The notes below the pieces were generated by a model. The model saw nothing but the letters and a program-made list of their open reading frames with translations. It did not search any database and had not been told where the DNA came from. A DNA stretch of 59,575 bases from a bacterium (lineage in GTDB: Bacteria > Electryoneota > JAOADG01), in assembly GCA_026417415.1 (NCBI GenBank), contig JAOADG010000013.1, positions 1-59,575 on the forward strand, in the 5' to 3' direction. Both the position numbers and the translations under genes were made by a program. Position 1 is the stretch's first letter; each line of letters starts with the position of its first letter. This document shows positions 1-8,266 of the stretch, piece by piece.

Positions 1-2
1 TT

Positions 3-2411
3 TTCACCGGCGCACCCGAAATTGATGTTACGCCAACATCATACAACTTCGGGAATGTCTCTGTGGGACAAAATGCATCTACTACCATTACCATCAACAA
101 CACAGGTACTGCAAACTTAACAGTATCCAATATTCAACTTACTGGCGCTGGTTTCTCCTTGAGTGGTTTACCAGCATTCCCAGCTAACATTCCAGCGAAT
201 GGCAACCTTCAATTTACAGCAACCTTTGCACCCACAGCAGTACAAGGGTACAATGGAACAATTACCATTTCAAGCAACGATAGTGATGAACCATCTGTAG
301 CCGTGAATTTAACTGGAAATGGTGTACCTGTTCCAGCCCCAGAAATTGATGTTACACCATTGTCATACAACTATGGCAATGTGACTGTAGGTCAATCGAA
401 CTTTACCACCGTTACCATTAGCAACATTGGTAACGCAAACTTGATCGTATCCAACATTCAAGTAAGCGGCGCTGGTTTTTCATTAAGTGGATTGCCAGTT
501 TTCCCAGCAACCATTTCTCCAAATGGCAACTTGCAATTTACTGCAAACTTTGCACCGACTGCTGTTCAACAGTACAATGGAACGGTTACCATTTCTAGCA
601 ATGATGCTGATGAATCGGTAGTGAATGTTTCATTGACTGGTACGGGCGTACCTGCTCCAGCCCCAGAAATTGATGTTACACCAATGGCACACGATTATGG
701 TAACGTAATGGTGGGTCAAACTGAATCGGTTACCATTACTGTAAACAACATCGGTAATGCAAACTTAACCATTCACAACATTCAATCAGTCGGCGCTGGT
801 TTCTCTCTGAGCGGTCTTCCAGCTTTCCCAGCAACAGTTGCACCGAACGGCAATTTGCAATTTACTGCAACTTTTGCACCAACTGCTGTTCAACAGTACA
901 ATGGCACTGTAACCATTTCCAGCAATGATGCTGATGAACCTGCAACGAACGTTACTTTAACAGGTAATGGTGTACCGGTTCCAGCACCTGAAATTGATGT
1001 TTCTCCATTGTCTTACGACTTTGGTACTGTTACTGCTGGTCAAACAGCTTCTGTTACCATCACCGTAACCAATATCGGTAATGCAAACTTAATGGTGAAC
1101 AACATTCAAATCAGCGGTGCGGGCTTTAGCTTGAACGGATTACCAGCATTCCCAGCAACAGTGGCTCCCAATGGTACACTTCAATTCAATGCAACCTTTG
1201 CACCTACTGCAGCCCAAGCTTACAGTGGTACGGTTACCATCTCTAGCAATGATGCAGATGAACCGGCTGTGGATGTTAGTTTGACAGGTAATGGATTTGT
1301 TCCCGCTAATCCACCAGAGGGAACCTTACCGAATCCCAATCCTGCAAATGCACCTTGGAATCCAGTTTGGGGCAATCACCCAGCTTTAGGTGGAGCATTC
1401 CCAGCATTTGAAGCATCGTTCGCGGGTGGTGCAGGTTATGACAACCCAAGCAGTTTAAACTTTGATCTTGACACTCCTGCCAATGCACACCCATCTATCC
1501 TTTGGGATTTAAGCAGATTAGGGAATGGTTACATTGGTTTAATGTGGGTGATTACACCTACTGGTGGTTCAAATTTCAATGCTACTTTAACCTTTAGATT
1601 CTTAGGTTCTCATTTACCCGGTGCTCCACGTGTCCTTGCACCAGGAACCCCACTCTATGCTCGTGGCTTTAATAGAAGCACTTTGGAATGGGGCTATCTC
1701 TTTGGACACATTCCAGGAGAAGTGACTTGGACGTTGAACGATCGTGGTAATTCTGACCCAATGGATGATATTTACACTGTTACAGTGAATGGCGTTACTT
1801 CATTCTCTGACTGGTTACTAAGTGAAGATGAAGATTTACCAGTCCAGATGAGTGGATTCTATGCAAACGCAAATGACAGCCGTGTGAATCTTTCTTGGGT
1901 GACTGAATCCGAATTGAACAACGCATACTTCAAGATTGAAAGACGTATTGTAGGTGGTACTTGGACGGAAATTGCACGCGTGAATAGCCGTATGAATACC
2001 AGTGCTTCACGATTAACCTATTCTTACATGGATAACAATGTCGTGAACAATACGACTTATGAATATCGCATTTCCGACGTTTCGTTGGATGGTGTAATTT
2101 CTCGTTATCCGAGAACGGTAACCGCTACTCCACGTGCAGAAGTTATTGAAGATTATGCTATCTCCAACTATCCGAATCCATTCAACCCAGAAACCAAGAT
2201 TAGCTTTACACTCCGTGAAGCAGGCGCCGTGAAACTCACCATTACCAACGTAATGGGTCAAACAGTGGCTACCTTGTTGAATGGTGAAAGAATGGATCGT
2301 GGTACCCACAACATCGTTTGGAACGCTGGCAATCTTCCATCGGGTATCTATTTACTCCGATATGAAGTGAACGGTTTCAGCACGATGTCGAAGTTAGTAC
2401 TTTCACGTTAA
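3..2411 (+). CDS. Secreted repeat protein with T9SS C-terminal sorting domain (5' partial)
   Basis: The reading frame is open to the left edge, so the N-terminus and signal peptide are missing. The visible part begins with four tandem 108-residue Ig-like repeats of the ASPM/SPD-2/Hydin (choice-of-anchor D) type, each opening with APEIDV and closing with a TVTISSND-type strand. A unique domain follows (about residues 415-600 counted from the first ATG at 63), then a fibronectin-III-like domain (about 615-695), then an 80-residue C-terminal module with YPNPFNPET, GQTVATL and GIYLLRY motifs. That module is the type IX secretion (Por) sorting signal, so the protein is probably exported and attached to or released from the cell surface. 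The role is unknown; adhesion or matrix is a guess. A strong terminator follows, so the gene is transcriptionally separate from hrcA. Confidence 0.9.
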   Translation, partial: FTGAPEIDVTPTSYNFGNVSVGQNASTTITINNTGTANLTVSNIQLTGAGFSLSGLPAFPANIPANGNLQFTATFAPTAVQGYNGTITISSNDSDEPSVAVNLTGNGVPVPAPEIDVTPLSYNYGNVTVGQSNFTTVTISNIGNANLIVSNIQVSGAGFSLSGLPVFPATISPNGNLQFTANFAPTAVQQYNGTVTISSNDADESVVNVSLTGTGVPAPAPEIDVTPMAHDYGNVMVGQTESVTITVNNIGNANLTIHNIQSVGAGFSLSGLPAFPATVAPNGNLQFTATFAPTAVQQYNGTVTISSNDADEPATNVTLTGNGVPVPAPEIDVSPLSYDFGTVTAGQTASVTITVTNIGNANLMVNNIQISGAGFSLNGLPAFPATVAPNGTLQFNATFAPTAAQAYSGTVTISSNDADEPAVDVSLTGNGFVPANPPEGTLPNPNPANAPWNPVWGNHPALGGAFPAFEASFAGGAGYDNPSSLNFDLDTPANAHPSILWDLSRLGNGYIGLMWVITPTGGSNFNATLTFRFLGSHLPGAPRVLAPGTPLYARGFNRSTLEWGYLFGHIPGEVTWTLNDRGNSDPMDDIYTVTVNGVTSFSDWLLSEDEDLPVQMSGFYANANDSRVNLSWVTESELNNAYFKIERRIVGGTWTEIARVNSRMNTSASRLTYSYMDNNVVNNTTYEYRISDVSLDGVISRYPRTVTATPRAEVIEDYAISNYPNPFNPETKISFTLREAGAVKLTITNVMGQTVATLLNGERMDRGTHNIVWNAGNLPSGIYLLRYEVNGFSTMSKLVLSR
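12..1307 (+). repeat. Four in-phase 324-bp tandem repeats inside the surface protein gene
   Basis: The Ala codon that opens the APEID motif recurs at 12, 336, 660 and 984, exactly 324 bp apart, so each unit is 108 codons with no indel. The copies are also visibly similar at the nucleotide level, for example in the segments encoding PTAVQQYNGTVTISSND. More copies probably lie left of the window. Confidence 0.9.
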
Positions 2412-2431
2412 TCGTTCCTTTGAACAACAAG

Positions 2432-2462
2432 CGGGGTCGCAGTGTTGCGACCCCGTTTTGTT
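2432..2462 (+). terminator. Rho-independent terminator after the surface protein gene
   Basis: A GC-rich stem (2432-2441 pairing with 2446-2455) closes a four-base GTGT loop and is followed by a T-rich run. It lies 20 bases after the stop codon and separates the surface protein from the hrcA operon. Confidence 0.85.
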
Positions 2463-2534
2463 TACAAAGATTGATAGAATCGCAATATTGGATTCTACAC
2501 AATTTCTCGTATTATCTTAGTGATTAAGTGAACG

Positions 2535-3575
2535 ATGATGAATAAAAAAACAGTTAATAAATACAATTTGTCTGAACGCCACATTGAAGTACTGAATGCG
2601 GTGGTGCGTCAGTTCGTTCTTACTGCGCAACCTGTGAGTTCTATAAAAATTGCAGGTAAACTGGTGGCGGCATCATCTTCTACCATTCGGAATGTGATGG
2701 CAGATTTAGAAGCTGCAGGATTATTAAGGCAACAGTATGCTTCATCCGGTAGAATTCCGACGGTAAGTGGATATCGGTGTTTTGTGGACAATATTACACC
2801 ACCAAAAATTGAAACAGAAACTCAAATTGAATACGAAAAGAATACAGTAGAACAAAACGTCACAGGACAGCAGTTGTTTGAACGATTTGCTCAACTGTTG
2901 GCTTCAACATCTAAATTAATTGCTGTGGTATTATTGCCACGATTAGTCAATGGAGTTTTAGAGCGATTCGATATCATCCAGTTACCTGATGATCGCTTAT
3001 TGTTGGTGGTAACGTTGCGTGAAGGGGTCGTAAAGACGATTTTAATTGAACTCCCACTAACATTATCATCTTACGAGTTAATAGGTCTTACACGGCTTTT
3101 AAACGAAAGATTATCCGGTTTACCCTTATCTAAGTTATCTGCTGAAGCAGATGCCCGATTGGCTGATACGGGTCTTCACCAGACAGAATTGGTAAGAATA
3201 ATATTACACAATACAGAAGTGTTATTTAATCAAACTGAATCGGCAATTGCGGGAACTGGAAAGGTGTTGGAGCAACCAGAATTTCAAGATCCACAAAAAG
3301 TCAAAGCGATCATAGAACTGCTGGAAGGAAAAGATATTCTATTACACTTATTAGAAAGTTCGGATGATCAAGTGTCAGTCAAGATAGGAGATGAAATTGG
3401 TTTAGCGGAAACAACAGAAATCTCTTGTGTTGCAGCAAATTATCATGTAGGTGAACTGCATGGGATGTTAGGTATTATTGGTCCTACCAGAATGGATTAT
3501 CCAAGACAAATGGCATTAGTAGGTTTTGCAGCAAATCTGTTAAGTAAACTTCCGATCAAACATACCTTATCTTAA
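2535..3575 (+). CDS. hrcA: Heat-inducible transcription repressor HrcA
   Basis: HrcA represses class I heat-shock genes by binding CIRCE operators, and GroEL modulates its activity. The 346-residue length is normal for the family. The N-terminal winged helix is clear (LSERHIEVLNAVV, then SSSTIRNVMADLEAAGLL and GRIPTVSGYRCFVD, about residues 12-90). The rest fits the GAF-like and dimerisation domains, including the late HVGELHGMLGIIGPTRMDYP segment. Two ATGs are adjacent (2535 and 2538) and neither has a good ribosome site, so the start may be off by one codon. It heads the hrcA-grpE-dnaJ cluster. I see no CIRCE inverted repeat in the roughly 80 bases between the preceding terminator and the start. 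Confidence 0.93.
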   Translation: MMNKKTVNKYNLSERHIEVLNAVVRQFVLTAQPVSSIKIAGKLVAASSSTIRNVMADLEAAGLLRQQYASSGRIPTVSGYRCFVDNITPPKIETETQIEYEKNTVEQNVTGQQLFERFAQLLASTSKLIAVVLLPRLVNGVLERFDIIQLPDDRLLLVVTLREGVVKTILIELPLTLSSYELIGLTRLLNERLSGLPLSKLSAEADARLADTGLHQTELVRIILHNTEVLFNQTESAIAGTGKVLEQPEFQDPQKVKAIIELLEGKDILLHLLESSDDQVSVKIGDEIGLAETTEISCVAANYHVGELHGMLGIIGPTRMDYPRQMALVGFAANLLSKLPIKHTLS

Positions 3576-3598
3576 AGTAAAGGAGAAAAGAAAACAAT

Positions 3599-4210
3599 AT
3601 GACTGAAGAATTGGAAAAAAATGAAACCCAATCTCAAGAATCGGTCACTCCTGAAGAAACGATCACTTCAGAAGAATATGAAAAATTAAAACTTGAACTG
3701 ATTGAAACAAAACAGCAATTAGAAGCGGCAAATCAAGAAATATTGCGTAGAATAGCTGAATTCCAAACGTTTCAGCGTAGAAAAAATCAAGAAATCCAAG
3801 CGATCCGTAAATACGGTGCAGAAGAACTGATTAAATCCTTTATCCCTGCGTTAAATGATCTCGATCGAAGCGTGGCACACGTTGATAGCGCTTCAGAGAA
3901 AACGTTAAAAGATGCATTGGTCATGTTACAAAAACGAGTAGAAAATATTCTTAACCGATTTGGTGTAGAAAAAATTGCTCCACAAAAGGGCGATCGGTTT
4001 GATCCAAACCTACATGATGCTATTGCAAAGTTACCAACCGAGGAGGCACCTGAAAATACGATTATGGATGTTGCAGAGAATGGTTGGAAATTGCACGACC
4101 ATTTATTAGATCCTGCAAAAGTGGTGGTTGCTACAGCACTAAAAGAGATAACAGTGGATACGAATTCTAATTCAGACGAAGAATTCCCAAAAACACCAGA
4201 GGAAAGTTAA
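3599..4210 (+). CDS. grpE: Nucleotide exchange factor GrpE
   Basis: GrpE releases ADP from DnaK in the DnaK-DnaJ-GrpE chaperone cycle. The 203-residue protein has the expected acidic, disordered N-terminus, a long coiled-coil helix (about residues 25-75), and the C-terminal beta domain with FGVEKIAPQKGDRFDPNLHDAI and the family-typical GWKLHDHLLDPAKVVVA end. A ribosome site (AAAGGAG) lies 11 bases before the ATG. It sits 23 bases after hrcA and 6 bases before dnaJ, so the three genes are almost certainly co-transcribed. dnaK is not in the window. Confidence 0.95.
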   Translation: MTEELEKNETQSQESVTPEETITSEEYEKLKLELIETKQQLEAANQEILRRIAEFQTFQRRKNQEIQAIRKYGAEELIKSFIPALNDLDRSVAHVDSASEKTLKDALVMLQKRVENILNRFGVEKIAPQKGDRFDPNLHDAIAKLPTEEAPENTIMDVAENGWKLHDHLLDPAKVVVATALKEITVDTNSNSDEEFPKTPEES

Positions 4211-4216
4211 TAAATT

Positions 4217-5362
4217 ATGTCAAACCGCGATTACTATGAAATTCTTGGTGTACCTAGAAACGCTTCACAAGAAGAAATCAAAAAAGCGTACCGAAAATTG
4301 GCGATGCAGTATCATCCCGATAGAAATCCCGGGGATAAAACTGCAGAAGAAAAGTTTAAAGAAATCGGTACTGCATATGCTGTTTTATCCGATCCAGTGA
4401 AGCGTCAACAATATGACCGATATGGTCATGAAATGCCCAGCACTGGTGGTGGTGGTTTCGGTGGAATGAATATTGATCCGTTTGAGATTTTTAGAGAATT
4501 TTTTGGTGGTTCTTTTGGTGGCTTTACTACTGGTTTTGAATCCATTTTTGGTGCACAGGATCGAGATGAAGTTTCTTTACACGGTGCAAACTTGCAAGTT
4601 ACCTTAGATTTAGAATTAGAAGAAATTGCCAAAGGTGTAGAGAAAAAAATCAAATTAAGAAAATACATCACTTGCAATGCTTGTCACGGCAGTGGTGCAC
4701 GGTCTGGTTCAGGAAGTGCCGAATGTAGAACCTGTCGCGGACGTGGTCAAGTCAGACAAGTTCAAAGAACCATCCTTGGTCAGATATCAACTGTAACCAC
4801 TTGCCCTGATTGCAATGGGACTGGTAGTATCATTCAAGATCCGTGTCCTGTTTGTCAAGGTGAAGGTCGAATTCGTGGAGAAACCACGGTTACTGTGCAA
4901 GTACCTATGGGGGTTCAAGAAGGTCATTACCTAACATTGCGTGGTCAAGGGCATGCGGGTCGTCGTGGAGCGCCAGCAGGAAACTTGATTGTTCATTTTC
5001 GTGAAAAAGAACATAAATACTTTACACGTCACAATGACGATTTGATTTATGAATTGGCGATTTCATTCCCTAAAGCGGCATTAGGTGGTGAAGTAGAGGT
5101 GCCTACCATTAACGGCCGTGCAAAGATTAAAATCCCACCGGGGACACAAAGTGGCAAGAAACTACGAATGAAAAATGCTGGATTGCCTCATTTAAACGGA
5201 TATGGCAATGGTGATCAAATCGTTGTGATTACCGTATGGGTACCAGAGAAATTGACTGCAAGACAACGAGAATTATTAGAGAAATTGGAACAAGAAAATA
5301 TAGGACCCAATACCAACACAGATAAATCTTTTTTTGAAAAGTTAAGAGAAAAACTTTTGTAG
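4217..5362 (+). CDS. dnaJ: Molecular chaperone DnaJ
   Basis: Type I Hsp40 co-chaperone that delivers substrates to DnaK and stimulates its ATPase. All domains are present in 381 residues: a J domain with the HPD triad (QYHPDRN, about residues 32-38), a Gly/Phe-rich linker (about 75-110), a zinc-binding region with four CxxCxGxG-type motifs ([32 protein letters not shown]), and the C-terminal substrate-binding domains. It begins 6 bases after grpE. The downstream gene is convergent. Confidence 0.96.
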   Translation: MSNRDYYEILGVPRNASQEEIKKAYRKLAMQYHPDRNPGDKTAEEKFKEIGTAYAVLSDPVKRQQYDRYGHEMPSTGGGGFGGMNIDPFEIFREFFGGSFGGFTTGFESIFGAQDRDEVSLHGANLQVTLDLELEEIAKGVEKKIKLRKYITCNACHGSGARSGSGSAECRTCRGRGQVRQVQRTILGQISTVTTCPDCNGTGSIIQDPCPVCQGEGRIRGETTVTVQVPMGVQEGHYLTLRGQGHAGRRGAPAGNLIVHFREKEHKYFTRHNDDLIYELAISFPKAALGGEVEVPTINGRAKIKIPPGTQSGKKLRMKNAGLPHLNGYGNGDQIVVITVWVPEKLTARQRELLEKLEQENIGPNTNTDKSFFEKLREKLL

Positions 5363-5375
5363 GTTTTACTTCCTT

Positions 5376-5831
5376 TTATCTCTTTTTATTCCAGTTAGGA
5401 ATGGATTGACGCTGACTGAGGGATAATAATCGTTCAGGGATGTTATTCGTTTTTTGAAGCCAATGCACTTCCCAAATTCCTATTTCACGTAATTCTTTTT
5501 TTCTTATTATTCCACTTACTCCTATAAAACGTAAAGTCAGTTTAGAAAACCAAAAAACCAATCGGTTATCAAATCCAGTGGAGACAATCCAAATGATACC
5601 ACGAAACCCTAAACGACGCATTTTCCAACACATGGTTAAACCAGCACCGGGATGTTCCATTGTGATATCAGAAACGACAATCGTGTATGTAGTTAACTTT
5701 TGTTTGATTTCTTGTAATGCTTCAATAGAAGATTCGACATAGTGAAAAGGAATAAAATAAGAAGCAAATAAAGATTGCATCCAATTCGCATACATTTTAT
5801 TGTCATCTACAAGTAAAATCGTATCGTTCAT
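5376..5831 (-). CDS. Stand-alone response-regulator receiver protein
   Basis: This 151-residue protein is a CheY-like receiver with no output domain. Acidic residues D9 and D10 follow the first strand (ILLVDD), the likely phospho-acceptor is D55 (VVSDITME), a Ser-Thr pair follows the fourth strand (WIVSTG), and a Lys-Lys pair (IRKKEL) lies near the expected conserved Lys. The last 30 residues, basic and rich in Asn and Gln, are not part of the fold. It lies alone, convergent with dnaJ (13 bases between the stops) and divergent from the flavin oxidoreductase, and no histidine kinase is adjacent. Its partner and target are unknown. Confidence 0.7.
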   Translation of the reverse strand: MNDTILLVDDNKMYANWMQSLFASYFIPFHYVESSIEALQEIKQKLTTYTIVVSDITMEHPGAGLTMCWKMRRLGFRGIIWIVSTGFDNRLVFWFSKLTLRFIGVSGIIRKKELREIGIWEVHWLQKTNNIPERLLSLSQRQSIPNWNKKR

Positions 5832-5955
5832 AAAATCGTTGTTTTCAAGTGTATCAAGTTATTGTACTTGACTTGAAAAAACAAAATTCGTACAATGCAC
5901 CTTCAATCCTAAATAAAATACAAATCAACTGTGAAATAAAACAATTCATGTTCCA

Positions 5956-7224
5956 ATGGCACAAGCAGATGTAACGATTGTCGGTGGCGGTTTATCCGGT
6001 CTTACTTGTGCACGTGTGTTGCATCAAGCAGGGATTCATTTTCATTTACTTGAAGCATCGGATCAAATTGGTGGAAGAGTTAAAACTCATCACTTGAAAG
6101 GATTTTTATTAGATCATGGTTTTCAAGTATATTTATCTGCCTATGAAGAACCCAAGCGTTGGATTGACATCCAATCATTGCAACTTAAATCATTTCTTCC
6201 CGGTGCACTTATTCGTAGAAATGGAAGTTTTTTTCGATTTATAGATCCGTTCAGAAACCCGCTCTCTGCTTTTCAAACGCTGTTAAGCCCGATAGGTTCT
6301 ATTGGTGATAAAGTTCGTATTAGCAAATTGAAATCCAAGTTATTGGAAACCAAGAACGAAGATATTTTTTTAAAACCATCCTATTCCACCATAGAGTATT
6401 TAAAAAGGGAAGGGTTCAGTGAAAACATCATTGAAGCATTTTTTAGACCGTTTTTTGGTGGAGTGTTTTTAGAAAAAGAGTTAAGAACCAACTCACAAAT
6501 TTTTGAATACTTATTTAAATTATTTTCTAAAAGCGAGGTTTCGGTTCCGGAAATGGGAATGGGCATGATTCCTATCAAACTCGCAGAGTGTTTACCTGCA
6601 GAGTTAGTCCGTTTAAATTCTAAAGTGGTAAAATTAGACGGCACATCCATTACTTTGCAGAACGGTGAAACCTGGAATTCTAAAATTGTCGTCATTGCTA
6701 CTGATCTAAAAAATGCAGCTATGTTGCTCCAGCAAGATTCAAGACATATCGCTACCACTGAATCGGTCCATTTGTATTTTGCTGCCAATGAACCACCGGT
6801 TTTGGATCCGATTTTAATTTTGAACGGTGAAGGTAGAGGTTTAGTGAACAATGTAGCGGTGATGAGTCAAGTTTCTCCAAACTATGCACCATCAGGTGAA
6901 GCGCTGATTTCTGTTACCGTTATTGGCCATACGAAAATAGACAAAGAGATCATCAAACAACAAGTTCGACAGGAACTTCAAGAATGGTTTGGAAAGCAAG
7001 TCAATGTGTGGAGAAGTTTAGCTATATTTACCATTGAAAACGCTCATCCGCTTCAACTACCAGTTCTTCAGCCATTAAAATTTACACCTCAAGAACCTTA
7101 CCAAAATGTGTTTATTTGTGGGGATTATTGTAACATTTCATCTATCAATGGTGCAATGACCTCGGGGCGCCAAGTCGGTGAAATGGTTCTTCACCGACTT
7201 GGTGTTCAAATGCCATCAAACTAA
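5956..7224 (+). CDS. FAD-dependent amine-oxidase/phytoene-desaturase-like oxidoreductase
   Basis: The N-terminus carries the dinucleotide-binding motif VTIVGGGLSGLTCAR and, after the second strand, the ASDQIGGRVKT segment typical of NAD(P)/FAD-dependent amine oxidase and carotenoid desaturase-like flavoproteins. The C-terminus has the FAD-closing motif (NVFICGDYCNISSINGAMTSGRQVG), with a Gly-Asp where relatives bind the flavin pyrophosphate. At 422 residues it matches the shorter family members annotated as phytoene dehydrogenase-like or protoporphyrinogen-oxidase-like. No carotenoid or haem genes are nearby, so the substrate is unknown. An upstream ATG at 5948 is out of frame. The gene overlaps the convergent hemerythrin-PAS gene by 9 bases. 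Confidence 0.8.
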   Translation: MAQADVTIVGGGLSGLTCARVLHQAGIHFHLLEASDQIGGRVKTHHLKGFLLDHGFQVYLSAYEEPKRWIDIQSLQLKSFLPGALIRRNGSFFRFIDPFRNPLSAFQTLLSPIGSIGDKVRISKLKSKLLETKNEDIFLKPSYSTIEYLKREGFSENIIEAFFRPFFGGVFLEKELRTNSQIFEYLFKLFSKSEVSVPEMGMGMIPIKLAECLPAELVRLNSKVVKLDGTSITLQNGETWNSKIVVIATDLKNAAMLLQQDSRHIATTESVHLYFAANEPPVLDPILILNGEGRGLVNNVAVMSQVSPNYAPSGEALISVTVIGHTKIDKEIIKQQVRQELQEWFGKQVNVWRSLAIFTIENAHPLQLPVLQPLKFTPQEPYQNVFICGDYCNISSINGAMTSGRQVGEMVLHRLGVQMPSN

Positions 7225-8187
7225 ATCGTTTAATGTTCTGGATTCACCTTGTAAAGCACGATAAGGTGCAACGTCCTGATTCATTTCCACACATCCTAAA
7301 TAATTTCCATGTTCATCCCGAACCGCATAATAACTGATGTATAGAAACATTTCACGATTTTCACCAAACGGAATCCAAAAATGTGCAGCATCTCGTTTGC
7401 CTGATTTCATTTCATTAAGAATTCTATTGACGATATGAACCGAATGAGGCGGGTGACACTGTTGAACAGATCGTCCTACAACAGATAAAGTTCGGGGAAA
7501 TATTTTTTTATCGTTGACTTTATTGAAATACCGAACCACATCATTTGCATCTACGAAAGTTAGTTCAATGGGAAGTACATCTAACATCGCACGTAAGGTA
7601 TTCGTGTCTAATGTTTTTAATAAATCAATCGGTCCACCAGTACTTTGTTCAATTGTGTGAAGCAAGGTTTCCCATCGTTCCACAAATCCTTTTCCTTGAT
7701 AAGGCATTGTTGAAAGCAAATTTTCAAATGAAGCAAGAAGATGGGAATTGTCTTGTTTTTGTAGTACGCGACGACCCATCGGATACAATATATCATTCTC
7801 TTTCCAAATATGATCTTTGGTCAATGAAATGTAAGATACTAATGCATTGCGATAATCCTCTGTAATCGCAGTTTCCTTTTCTTTAATTTGTTGAGTTTCA
7901 CGAATAAGACGGATCAAATAGTTTTTTTCCATTTCGTGTTCAGAAAGCATCACAGCAATTGGTCCGCCATGGGTAGGTATTCCTCGTTCTCCTAACAGCG
8001 GAAATAAGAACTGTTCTTCTTTTTGATTGTGGTAACGTTCACCATATTCAAAAAGAAATTCCAGCAAAGCGCTCACAGTCGCTGCATCATAACCATCCTT
8101 ACGTTCTATTTGACGTTCAATCATGATTAACGCACGTTCAATTCGAGCATGGTCTTGCATTAGTTCATCTGTCCAATCGGTATGCAT
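7216..8187 (-). CDS. Hemerythrin domain-PAS domain protein
   Basis: The first half (about residues 5-150) is a hemerythrin HHE-type four-helix bundle with spaced His and Glu ligands (QDHARIE, ERYHNQKEEQFLFP, LSEHEMEKNY, TKDHIWKENDILYP). The second half is a PAS-like domain (VLPIELTFVDANDVVRYFNK, then the GRSVQQCHPPHSVHIV and AHFWIPFG segments) of the type found at the end of DUF438 proteins. The fusion suggests a soluble sensor of O2, NO or redox state with a di-iron site and a PAS pocket. I chose the start at 8187 because AAGGAAA lies six bases before it; the frame extends upstream to 8235 without a ribosome site. The gene overlaps the convergent oxidoreductase gene. Confidence 0.8.
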   Translation of the reverse strand: MHTDWTDELMQDHARIERALIMIERQIERKDGYDAATVSALLEFLFEYGERYHNQKEEQFLFPLLGERGIPTHGGPIAVMLSEHEMEKNYLIRLIRETQQIKEKETAITEDYRNALVSYISLTKDHIWKENDILYPMGRRVLQKQDNSHLLASFENLLSTMPYQGKGFVERWETLLHTIEQSTGGPIDLLKTLDTNTLRAMLDVLPIELTFVDANDVVRYFNKVNDKKIFPRTLSVVGRSVQQCHPPHSVHIVNRILNEMKSGKRDAAHFWIPFGENREMFLYISYYAVRDEHGNYLGCVEMNQDVAPYRALQGESRTLNDLV

Positions 8188-8266
8188 AAAGTTTCCTTTC
8201 TTGAGTTGATGCAAAAAAGTACGAATGAACAGCATCCATTTTTTTGATAGAAGTCAAAGTTTAAAG

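Noticed and set aside
12-1307. Possible CRISPR or satellite array because of exact 324-bp periodicity
   Set aside because: Units are 324 bp, in frame and coding for Ig-like domains with no spacers.
6381-6851. 156-codon frame on the minus strand inside the flavin oxidoreductase gene
   Set aside because: Antisense shadow of a well-supported gene with no ribosome site and no recognisable domain.
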